Below the pieces are notes generated by a model, which did no database searches, was not told where the DNA came from, and saw only the letters and a program-made list of their open reading frames with translations. A DNA stretch of 64,000 nucleotides from Streptomyces sp. DH24 (lineage in GTDB: Bacteria; Actinomycetota; Actinomycetes; Streptomycetales; Streptomycetaceae), in the NCBI RefSeq assembly GCF_029813775.1, contig NZ_JARVKW010000003.1, forward strand, positions 62,001 through 126,000, in the 5' to 3' direction. The position numbers and the translations under genes are program-made. Below, piece after piece: positions 15,579-23,392 of the stretch. The stretch's first letter is position 1; each line of letters opens with the position of its first letter.

Positions 15579-16733
15579 ATGACCGTACGACTCCACTGGT
15601 TCCTGCCCACGGGCGGCGACGGCCGCACCCTGGTGGACCGCCACGCCTACGCCCCCAACGACCTGGGCGCGGCCCGCAAGGTCAGCGGGGTGCGCCCGCC
15701 CGACATCGAGTACCTCGCGCAGATCGCCAAGGCGGCCGAGCACCTGGGCTTCGAGGCGGTGCTGACGCCGACGGGCACCTGGTGCGAGGACGCCTGGCTG
15801 ACGACGGTGGCGCTCGCCCAGCACACCGAGCGGCTGAAGTTCCTGGTGGCGTTCCGGCCCGGGCTGCTCTCCCCGACGCTCGCCGCGCAGATGGCGGCGA
15901 CCTACCAGCGCCTCACCCGCGGACGGCTGCTCCTGAACGTCGTCACCGGCGGCGACTCCGCCGAACAGCGGCGCTTCGGCGACCGGCTCGACCACGACCG
16001 GCGCTATGCCCGCACCGACGAGTTCCTGTCCGTCGTACGAGGCGTGTGGCAGGGCAGGCCGTACGACTTCGACGGCGTCCACTACCGGGTCGAGGGCGGG
16101 CTGACGGCGCTGCCGCCCGACCCGGTGCCGCCGCTGTTCTTCGGCGGTTCGTCACCGGCGGCCGGGCCCGTCGCGGCACGGCACGCGGACGTGTATCTGA
16201 CCTGGGGCGAGCCGCCCGCGCAGGTCAAGGAGAAGATCGACTGGATCCGCTCCCTCGCCGGGGCGGAGGGCCGCACGGTCCGCTTCGGGGTCCGGCTGCA
16301 CACCATTTCCCGGGACTCCTCGGCGGACGCCTGGGCGACGGCGAACCGGCTGCTGGACGACCTCGACGCGGACACCGTCGCGGCGGCGCAGGCCGCGCTC
16401 GGGCGCAGCGAGTCGGTGGGACAGCAGCGCATGCTGGCCCTGCACGGCGGCTCCCGCGCCGACCTGGAGATCCACCCGAACCTGTGGGCGGGCGTCGGCC
16501 TGGTGCGGGGCGGCGCGGGCACCGCGCTGGTCGGCAGCCACAGCGAGGTGGCGAACCTCATCGAGGAGTACCACTCACTGGGCATCGAGCACTTCGTGCT
16601 GTCCGGCTATCCGCATCTGGAGGAGGCGTACTGGTTCGGGGAGGGGGTGATTCCCGAGCTCGCGGCGCGCGGCCTGCTGGCGGACGCGGGGGCGGCCACG
16701 GGTGCGCCGTTTCTCGTCGCGGGCGGACGCTGA
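15579..16733 (+). CDS. ssuD: FMNH2-dependent alkanesulfonate monooxygenase SsuD
   Basis: Two-component luciferase-like monooxygenase (384 aa) that cleaves alkanesulfonates to the aldehyde and sulfite, giving sulfur for cysteine synthesis; it needs reduced FMN from a separate reductase not seen here. Features include MTVRLHWFLPTGGDGR at the start, LTPTGTWCEDAW, LVAFRPGLLSPTLAAQM, LLLNVVTGGDSAEQR and FVLSGYPHLEEAYWFGE near the end, all typical of SsuD; E. coli SsuD has almost the same length (381). GAGAAGGG lies upstream of the ATG at 15579. A longer reading from 15540 adds a basic stretch unlike the family. Confidence 0.94.
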   Translation: MTVRLHWFLPTGGDGRTLVDRHAYAPNDLGAARKVSGVRPPDIEYLAQIAKAAEHLGFEAVLTPTGTWCEDAWLTTVALAQHTERLKFLVAFRPGLLSPTLAAQMAATYQRLTRGRLLLNVVTGGDSAEQRRFGDRLDHDRRYARTDEFLSVVRGVWQGRPYDFDGVHYRVEGGLTALPPDPVPPLFFGGSSPAAGPVAARHADVYLTWGEPPAQVKEKIDWIRSLAGAEGRTVRFGVRLHTISRDSSADAWATANRLLDDLDADTVAAAQAALGRSESVGQQRMLALHGGSRADLEIHPNLWAGVGLVRGGAGTALVGSHSEVANLIEEYHSLGIEHFVLSGYPHLEEAYWFGEGVIPELAARGLLADAGAATGAPFLVAGGR

Positions 16734-16785
16734 GCCCTGGGAATCCGCCGGGAAGACCGGCGGGCCCGCCCCTGTTGGTAGAAGC

Positions 16786-17868
16786 GTGAACAACACGCGT
16801 GAGGTCGAGGTCGTCGTCGTGGGCGCGGCACCGGCCGGCCGGCCCGGCCCCCACCACCTGCGGCGCACCGGTTTCCGCCCGGACCAGGACTTCGTGGTGC
16901 TCGACCACTCCCCCGGTCCGGGCGGCGCCTGGCAGTTCCGCTGGCCGTCGCTGACGTACGGCAAGGTGCACGGCATGCACTCGCTGCCCGGCATGGAGCT
17001 CACGGACGCGGACCCGGGGCGGCCGTCGTCGCAGGTCGTCGCGGAGTACTTCGCCGCGTACGAGCGGGCCTTCGATCTGCGGGTCCGGCGTCCGGTCGAC
17101 GTGCGGGCGGTACGGGAGGGCGGCGAGGGGCGGCTGCTCGTGGAGACCTCGGACGGGAACTGGGCGACGCGGGCGCTGATCAACGCGACCGGCACCTGGG
17201 ACCGCCCGTTCTGGCCGCGCTACCCGGGCCGGGAGACCTTCCGGGGACGGCAGCTGCACACCGCGCAGTACCCGGGGCCCGAGGCGTTCGCCGGGCAGCG
17301 GGTCGTCGTGGTGGGTGGCGGCGCGTCCGGCACACAGCACCTGCTGGAGATCGCGCCGCTCGCCGCCGCGACCACGTGGGTGACCCGGCGTCCGCCGGTC
17401 TTCCGGGAGGGACCCTTCGACGAGGAGGCGGGCCGGGCCGCGGTCGCGCTGGTCGAGGAGCGGGTACGGCAAGGGCTGCCGCCCAGGAGTGTCGTCTCGG
17501 TGACCGGCCTGCCGCTCAACGACGCGATCCGGCAGGGGCTGCGCGAGGGTGTGCTGGACCGGCAGCCCATGTTCGACCGGATCACGCCGGACGGCGTGGC
17601 GTGGGACGACGGGCGGCACGTGGCCGCCGACGTGATCCTGTGGGCGACCGGTTTCCGGCCCGCCGTCGGCCATCTCGCGCCGCTGCGGCTGCGCGAACCC
17701 GGCGGCGGCATCCGTGTCGAGGGCACGCGCGCGGTCGCCGACCCGCGCGTCCACCTCGTCGGTTACGGCCCGTCGGCCAGCACCGTCGGCGCCAACCGCG
17801 CGGGACGCGCGGCCGTACGGGACATCAGGCGGCTACTGGCCGGCGAGCCCGCGCCGGTGGCCGCGTGA
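16786..17868 (+). CDS. FAD/NAD(P)-binding flavoprotein monooxygenase-like, altered first Rossmann motif
   Basis: A 360-aa flavin-dependent oxidoreductase of the group that includes flavin monooxygenases and thioredoxin-reductase-like proteins. The second Rossmann motif VVVGGGASGTQ near 170-180 is intact and the ILWATGFRP motif near 290 is present. The first, FAD-binding, motif reads VVVGAAPAGRPG where GxGxxG is expected, so one key glycine is alanine. GTG at 16786 gives the expected start. It lies 52 bp after ssuD on the same strand and is probably cotranscribed, suggesting oxidation of a sulfonate or sulfur intermediate. Its own substrate is unknown. Confidence 0.82.
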   Translation: MNNTREVEVVVVGAAPAGRPGPHHLRRTGFRPDQDFVVLDHSPGPGGAWQFRWPSLTYGKVHGMHSLPGMELTDADPGRPSSQVVAEYFAAYERAFDLRVRRPVDVRAVREGGEGRLLVETSDGNWATRALINATGTWDRPFWPRYPGRETFRGRQLHTAQYPGPEAFAGQRVVVVGGGASGTQHLLEIAPLAAATTWVTRRPPVFREGPFDEEAGRAAVALVEERVRQGLPPRSVVSVTGLPLNDAIRQGLREGVLDRQPMFDRITPDGVAWDDGRHVAADVILWATGFRPAVGHLAPLRLREPGGGIRVEGTRAVADPRVHLVGYGPSASTVGANRAGRAAVRDIRRLLAGEPAPVAA

Positions 17869-17881
17869 TGTCCCGCACGGC

Positions 17882-18727
17882 TCACTTGGCCGCGGGCGAC
17901 GCCGAGTTCTTCTGAATGCGGTTGAACTCGGCGACGTTGCGCTGGTGTTCGGCGTAGTCGGCGGTGAAGCGGGTGTCGCCGGGCTTGACGGTGACGAAGT
18001 ACAGCCAGTCTCCCGGCGTGGGGTCGATCGCGGCGCGCATCGCCTCCTCGCCCGGGTTGTCGATCGGTGTGGGCGGCAGGCCCATGCGCTGGTACGAGTT
18101 GTAAGGGCTGTCGAGCCGGGTGTCCTTCGTACTCGTCCTCAGTGTGGCGCGGCCCAGGGCGTAGTTGATGGTGGAGTCCATCTGGAGCGGCATGCCGCGC
18201 TCCAGCCGGTTGAAGATGACCCGGGCCACCTTGCCCATGTCGTCCTTGGTGGCCGCCTCGGCCTGCACGATGCTCGCGATGGTGACCGCCTGGTAGACGT
18301 TCATCGCGTTGCGCTCCGCGCCGGCGGCGATCGGGGCGCCGTTGAACTTCTTGTGGGCCGTCTCGGCCATGGCCCTGAGCAGTTGTTCCGGCGTCGTCTT
18401 CTCGTCGAGCGGGTACGTCGCCGGGAAGAGGTAGCCCTCGGGGTTGCCCTCGGCGTCGTTGGGCAGCTTGAGGTCGGTCTTGGCCAGGGACTTCTTGGTG
18501 GTGCCCGCGGGCAGGGCGAGGGCCTTGTCGACGGCCTCGTAGACCTGGGTCGCGCGCCAGCCCTCCGGGATCACCAGGGATGTGGGCCGGGTGTTCTCGT
18601 CACCGCCCATCACCAGCAGCGGCACCGCCACGGCGGTGCCGGCCACGACGGCTCCGGTCGCGATGAGGGCGAGACGGCCCCGGCGCGTCAGTCGAATCGT
18701 GCTCCGTGACGGAGTGTTCATCTGCAT
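17882..18727 (-). CDS. MltG-like endolytic murein transglycosylase (short form)
   Basis: A 281-aa YceG/MltG-family protein that would cut nascent glycan strands at the membrane. After a basic N-terminus there is one membrane segment (about residues 18-40) and an extracytoplasmic domain. Conserved marks are EGYLFPATY near 97-105, ASIVQAEA with the likely catalytic Glu157, VARVIFNRLERGMPLQMDST and SPYNSYQRMGLPPTPIDNPG. The housekeeping Streptomyces MltG usually lies next to aroE/ruvX-type genes and has a longer N-terminal region; this is a shorter paralogue in a different setting. It converges on the flavoprotein with 13 bp between stops. Confidence 0.88.
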   Translation of the reverse strand: MQMNTPSRSTIRLTRRGRLALIATGAVVAGTAVAVPLLVMGGDENTRPTSLVIPEGWRATQVYEAVDKALALPAGTTKKSLAKTDLKLPNDAEGNPEGYLFPATYPLDEKTTPEQLLRAMAETAHKKFNGAPIAAGAERNAMNVYQAVTIASIVQAEAATKDDMGKVARVIFNRLERGMPLQMDSTINYALGRATLRTSTKDTRLDSPYNSYQRMGLPPTPIDNPGEEAMRAAIDPTPGDWLYFVTVKPGDTRFTADYAEHQRNVAEFNRIQKNSASPAAK

Positions 18728-18770
18728 GCGGGCACGGTAACCCGCTAAACGTCACAAACCCGGCATATCA

Positions 18771-20573
18771 TCATTTCGTCAGCTCCAGTCGGGCGTCCCT
18801 CCGGACCAGTGCCGCGTACTGGCCGTCGCGCTCCAACAGCTCCTCGTGCGTGCCCCGTTCGGCCACCCGGCCGGCGTCGAGGACCACGATCTGGTCGGCA
18901 CCCCGAATGGTGGACAGGCGGTGCGCGATGGTGAGCGTGGTGCGGTTGGCCGACAGCGCGTCGATGGCCGCCTGTACGGCGTGCTCGGTGCGGGTGTCCA
19001 GGGCGCTGGTCGCCTCATCGAGGATGAGGACCGGCGGGTCGCGCAGGATGGTGCGGGCGATGGCCAGGCGCTGCTTCTCGCCGCCGGAGAAGCGGTGCCC
19101 CCGCTCGCCGACGACGGTGTCGTAACCGTCGGGCAGGGCGGCGATGCGGTCGTGGATCTGGGCGGCCTTCGCCGCCGCGTGCAGTTCCTCGTCGGTGGCG
19201 TCCGGCTTGGCGAAGCGCAGGTTGTCGGCGACGGAGGCGTGGAAAAGGTACGTCTCCTGGGAGACGACGCCGATCGCGCGTGCCAGGGTGTCGAAGTCGA
19301 GGTCGCGCACGTCGACCCCGTCGAGGGTGACCCGGCCACCCGTCACGTCGTACAGCCGCGGGACCAGGTAGCCGAGCGTGGACTTGCCGGCCCCGGTCGG
19401 GCCGACGACGGCGAGGCTGCTGCCCGCGGGGACGGCGATGTCGATGCCGTCGAGGACCGGGGCGCCCTTGTCGTCGTAGCGGAACTCGACGTTCTCGAAG
19501 CGGATCTCCCCCTTGATCCGATCGAGGCGGACCGGGTTCTCGCGCTCGGTGATGTCGATGGGCAGGTCCAGGTACTCGAAGATGCGCTGGAACAGCGCGA
19601 GCGAGGTCTGGATCTGCACGCCGGTCGACAGCAGACTGACGGCCGGACGGAACAGGCCCTGCTGGAGCGAGACGAAGGCGACGATCGTGCCGATGGAGAC
19701 CTGCGGGCCGCCCAACTGGAGTGCCATCCCGGCGGTCCAGTAGATGACGGCGGGCATGGCGGCCATGACGATCGTGATCACGGCCATCCGCCAGCGCCCG
19801 GCCATGTTCGACCGCACCTCAAGGTCGACCAGGCGCTCGGACTCGTCGGAGAAGGCGCTGGTGAGCGAGTCGGAGCGGCCCATTGTGCGGCCCAGCAGAA
19901 TGCCGCTGACGGACAGCGACTCGGTGACCGTGGCAGCCATCTCGGCCATCTGCTTCTGCTTGCGCGTGGTGATCTTCTTGCGTTCGTTGCCGACTCTCCG
20001 GCTGATCCACACGAACACCGGCAGCAGCAGGAGCGAGACGACGGTCAGCCGCCAGTCGAGGGCGAGCATCGCGACGATCGTGGCGATGACGGTGGTGAGG
20101 TTGGAGACCAGTGACGTCGCCGTGGAGGTGACGGTGGCCTGCATGCCGCCGATGTCGTTCGCGATCCGGGACTGCACCTCGCCGGTGCGGGTGCGGGTGA
20201 AGAAGGCGAGCGACATGCGCTGGAGCCGGCCGTAGACGGCGGTGCGCAGATCGTGCATGACGCGCTGGCCGACCGTGGTGGAGATCAGGGTCTGCAGCAC
20301 ACCGAAGACGCTGGTGAGAACAGCGCTGAGGATCATGCCGAGGGCGAGCAGGCTGAGCAGCCCCGTGCGGCCCTCCGGAATCGCGACGTCGAGCGTCTCC
20401 TTCAGCAGGAAGGGCGTGGCGACCGAGACCAGCGACGCGGCCCCGACCAGCAGGCCGACGATCGCGAGACGGCCCCGGTAGGGGCGGAAGAGCGTGAGGA
20501 TACGGCGGACCTGCCGCGGCTGCTCCTCTGAGCCGGCCGGCGGGGTCCAGGCGGGTTCGTGATCGGGGTGCAT
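18771..20573 (-). CDS. ABC exporter (fused membrane and ATPase domains)
   Basis: A 600-aa half-transporter that would work as a homodimer to export a drug, lipid or peptide. Six transmembrane helices occupy about residues 35-330. The ATPase domain has Walker A GPTGAGKST (near 391-399), signature FSGGEKQR, Walker B VLILDEATSALD and H-loop TIAHRLSTI, all intact. It diverges from a MarR regulator across a 238-bp region with a palindromic operator, so MarR-type repression relieved by a ligand is likely. The substrate is not evident. Confidence 0.9.
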   Translation of the reverse strand: MHPDHEPAWTPPAGSEEQPRQVRRILTLFRPYRGRLAIVGLLVGAASLVSVATPFLLKETLDVAIPEGRTGLLSLLALGMILSAVLTSVFGVLQTLISTTVGQRVMHDLRTAVYGRLQRMSLAFFTRTRTGEVQSRIANDIGGMQATVTSTATSLVSNLTTVIATIVAMLALDWRLTVVSLLLLPVFVWISRRVGNERKKITTRKQKQMAEMAATVTESLSVSGILLGRTMGRSDSLTSAFSDESERLVDLEVRSNMAGRWRMAVITIVMAAMPAVIYWTAGMALQLGGPQVSIGTIVAFVSLQQGLFRPAVSLLSTGVQIQTSLALFQRIFEYLDLPIDITERENPVRLDRIKGEIRFENVEFRYDDKGAPVLDGIDIAVPAGSSLAVVGPTGAGKSTLGYLVPRLYDVTGGRVTLDGVDVRDLDFDTLARAIGVVSQETYLFHASVADNLRFAKPDATDEELHAAAKAAQIHDRIAALPDGYDTVVGERGHRFSGGEKQRLAIARTILRDPPVLILDEATSALDTRTEHAVQAAIDALSANRTTLTIAHRLSTIRGADQIVVLDAGRVAERGTHEELLERDGQYAALVRRDARLELTK

Positions 20574-20762
20574 GGGCTCCTACGGAGATGAAGGGGGCGT
20601 GACGACCGGTGCTCAGCGGTTCGGTGGACCGACGGTCGGTGGATCGGCAGTCGGGGGATCGCGACGAGTGCCTCGGTGAATCGGGGCTCCCGCCTGGGTG
20701 GCCGGGAGGCCGGGCCGCGGCACGGACCTAGACACGGCCCACGGCGCCCGAGGGAGCCTAAC

Positions 20763-20787
20763 TCATTGTTACCTATACTCACAATGA
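20763..20787. promoter_or_regulatory. MarR operator overlapping -10 element
   Basis: The perfect 7-bp arms TCATTGT (20763-20769) and ACAATGA (20781-20787) form an inverted repeat with an 11-bp spacer. The spacer contains TATACT at 20774-20779, a likely -10 element for the rightward marR gene. A second weaker repeat GAACA (20786-20790)/TGTTC (20803-20807) follows. The whole is an AT-rich block in the divergent ABC/marR gap, as expected of an autoregulatory MarR site controlling both genes. Confidence 0.65.
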
Positions 20788-20811
20788 ACAGCATCCTGAT
20801 ATTGTTCCCGC

Positions 20812-21291
20812 ATGACCACCGCCGACTCCGACGGCCCGCTCGCCGAACAGCTGCTGCGCCTCACCCGCCGGATGCACCGCATCCAGAAGCGCCATTTCCA
20901 GCAGGGCGGCCTGGGCGTCACGCCGGCGCAGGCCCGGCTGCTGCGCACGCTGGCGCACTACCCCTCGCCGCCCCGCATGGCCGACCTGGCCGAGCGCCTG
21001 GAAGTGGTCCCCCGCGCGGTGACGACACTCGTGGACGGTCTTGAGGCGAGTGGCAGGGTGCGCCGCGTTCCGGACCCGACGAACCGCCGGGTGATCCGGA
21101 TCGAGCTCACGGACGACGGCCACCGGGCCGTGCGCGAACTGCACGGAGCGCGCCGGGCCGCGGCGAAGGAGATCCTGGCGCCCCTGACGGCTGAGCAGCG
21201 CAAGGTGCTCGGCGGTCTCCTGGACACCCTGGTGGACGGCGCACCCGAGGGGCACCTGCACCACCCCCACGGAGAACAGCCCACCTGCTGA
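20812..21291 (+). CDS. MarR-family transcriptional regulator
   Basis: A 159-aa winged-helix dimer. The DNA-binding region is RMADLAERLEVVPRAVTTLV (helix-turn-helix near 60-80) followed by the wing with RVRRVPDPTNRRVIRIELTD, both typical of MarR. The flanking helices LLRLTRRMHRIQKRHF and the C-terminal helix form the dimer interface. It is divergent from an ABC exporter and has a palindrome over its own promoter, which indicates autoregulation and control of the exporter. Inducing ligand unknown. Confidence 0.92.
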   Translation: MTTADSDGPLAEQLLRLTRRMHRIQKRHFQQGGLGVTPAQARLLRTLAHYPSPPRMADLAERLEVVPRAVTTLVDGLEASGRVRRVPDPTNRRVIRIELTDDGHRAVRELHGARRAAAKEILAPLTAEQRKVLGGLLDTLVDGAPEGHLHHPHGEQPTC

Positions 21292-21517
21292 GCCCCACCA
21301 GGACGAGAGTGACAGGCCGCATCTCGGCGCGGGCGACAGCAGGATCACCGTGCCCGCCGCCGCGGGCCCTCGGCATGCCCGGGGTACGGACCGAGGCTTC
21401 CACCGCCGCGTAAAAACCGTTTGCCTCCCACCACTCTGCGACGCGAACCTGTCACGGTTTGCTGTTCGCGCACAGCGACTCCCTCCTCCCCGACCTGACA
21501 CGAGCCACTGGGACGTC

Positions 21518-23392
21518 ATGCAGATCCAAGACCTTCCGTATCCCGACCCGGGAGAGCCGGACGCTCGCTCGGGGCCCCGATTCCTGTGGTGGCTCTTCCG
21601 GAACCAACTGGGCGGCCAGTCCAAGTCGTTGGCCTGGGGTCTGCTGCACTTCGGTGCCGTCTCCGCCCTGCCGTTCTGCGTGGGCCTCGCCGTGCAGGCC
21701 GTCGTCGACCGCTCCGGCAGCCGCCTCGCGCTGGCCGGTGCCCTGATGGCGCTGGTGTGCGTCGCCAACGCCGTCGGTGACACCTTCCTGCACCGCACCG
21801 CCGTCACCAACTGGATCACGGCCGCCGCCCGCGTCCAGCAGTTGCTGGCCCGCAAGACCGCCCGGCTGGGCTCGGCCCTGACCCGACGCGTCGCGGCCGG
21901 CGAGGTCGTGGCCGTCTCCACCGGGGACGTCGAGAAGATCGGCTGGTTCGTGGAGGCGCTGTCGCGCTTCACCGCCGCCGTCCTCACCATCGTGCTCGTC
22001 TGCATCGGTCTCCTCGTCTACCAGCCGGCCCTCGGCGTGATCGTCGCCGTGGGCCTGCCCGTCCTCGCCGTCGCCGTACTGCCGCTGCTGCCCCGCGCCA
22101 CCCAACGCGCCGACGTACAGCGCGAGAAGGCTGGCCGCGCCACCGAGCTGGCCTCCGACACCGTCGCCGGTCTGCGCGTACTGCGCGGCATCGGCGGCGA
22201 GGAACTCTTCCTCGACCGCTACCGCCGCGCCTCCCAGGAGGTGCGCCGGGCGGCCGTGCGCAGCGCCCGCATGTGGTCGCTGATCGCCGCGATCCAGGTC
22301 CTGCTGCCCGGTCTGCTGCTCATCGCGGTCGTCTGGCACGGCGTGGGTCTCACCCGTGAGGGCCGCATCACCGTCGGCGAACTGGTCACGGTCTACAGCT
22401 CGGTCATGCTCCTGACGTATCCACTGCGCCATTTCGAAGAGATCGCGATGGCCTACTCCTTCTCCCGTCCCTCGGCGAAGCGGGCCGCGCGGGTGCTGTC
22501 GCTGGAGCGGGCCACCGACACTGCGGGGACGCGCGCCCCGGAGGTTGTGTCCGGTGACCTGTACGACCCGGCCACCGGTCTGCTCGCTCCCACCGGACGG
22601 CTCACCGCCGTGGTGTGCGGCGACCCGGACGCGGCGGGGCGGCTGGCGGAACGCCTGGGCGGACACGCCTCCGAGCAGAGCACCTCGGTACTGCTCGGCG
22701 GAGTACCGCTCGACGAACTGCCGCTGGACTCGGCGCGCACCGCCGTCCTCGTCCAGGACAAGGACCCGGTGCTGCTGTCGGGCTCCCTGCGGGAACTGCT
22801 CGACGTACCCGCCTCGGGCGACGTCGACCCGGCCGACGCGCTCGCCGCGGCCCAGTGCGACGACGTCCTCGCGGCGCTCGCGCAGGGCTCGCTGGACGCC
22901 GAGGACCCGATGGACGCCCGTATCACCGAGCGCGGCCGGTCGCTGTCCGGCGGCCAGCGCCAGCGGCTCGCCCTCGCCCGGTCCCTGGTCACCGACCCGG
23001 AGGTGCTCGTCCTGGACGAACCGACCTCCGCCGTCGACTCGCACACCGAGGCACGGATCGCGCGAGGCGTACGGGAGCTGCGGGCCGACCGCACGACCGT
23101 CGTGTTCACGTCGTCCCCGCTGCTGCTGGACCGGGCCGACCGCGTCGTGTTCCTGCACGACGAGCAGGTCGTCGGGGTGGGCGCCCACCGCGAACTGGTG
23201 GCGACCGAGCCCCGGTACCGGGCGGTCGTGACCCGGGAGACCGACGACGAGGTGTCCCTGGGCGAGGTAACGACCGGCAGGGCCGCGCCCGCGGACGAGA
23301 CGCCCGAGCTGCACGACGTACTCGATGGACACGACGTACTTGAAGACCGCGACGTACTCGAAGAACTGGAAGAGATCGAGGAGACCGCATGA
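21518..23392 (+). CDS. Heterodimeric ABC exporter subunit with degenerate Walker A
   Basis: A 624-aa membrane-plus-ATPase half-transporter. Six helices span about residues 20-300. The ATPase domain has a normal signature LSGGQRQR from 476 and Walker B VLVLDEPTSAVD, but the P-loop reads CGDPDAAGR near 367-375 with no GxxGxGK(S/T), so it should not bind ATP normally. The C-terminus is an acidic tail with three near-repeats (HDVL, HDVL, RDVL) of about 30 residues. The TGA overlaps the ATG of the partner gene. Start is the ATG at 21518; upstream reading is not membrane-like. Substrate unknown. Confidence 0.88.
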   Translation: MQIQDLPYPDPGEPDARSGPRFLWWLFRNQLGGQSKSLAWGLLHFGAVSALPFCVGLAVQAVVDRSGSRLALAGALMALVCVANAVGDTFLHRTAVTNWITAAARVQQLLARKTARLGSALTRRVAAGEVVAVSTGDVEKIGWFVEALSRFTAAVLTIVLVCIGLLVYQPALGVIVAVGLPVLAVAVLPLLPRATQRADVQREKAGRATELASDTVAGLRVLRGIGGEELFLDRYRRASQEVRRAAVRSARMWSLIAAIQVLLPGLLLIAVVWHGVGLTREGRITVGELVTVYSSVMLLTYPLRHFEEIAMAYSFSRPSAKRAARVLSLERATDTAGTRAPEVVSGDLYDPATGLLAPTGRLTAVVCGDPDAAGRLAERLGGHASEQSTSVLLGGVPLDELPLDSARTAVLVQDKDPVLLSGSLRELLDVPASGDVDPADALAAAQCDDVLAALAQGSLDAEDPMDARITERGRSLSGGQRQRLALARSLVTDPEVLVLDEPTSAVDSHTEARIARGVRELRADRTTVVFTSSPLLLDRADRVVFLHDEQVVGVGAHRELVATEPRYRAVVTRETDDEVSLGEVTTGRAAPADETPELHDVLDGHDVLEDRDVLEELEEIEETA

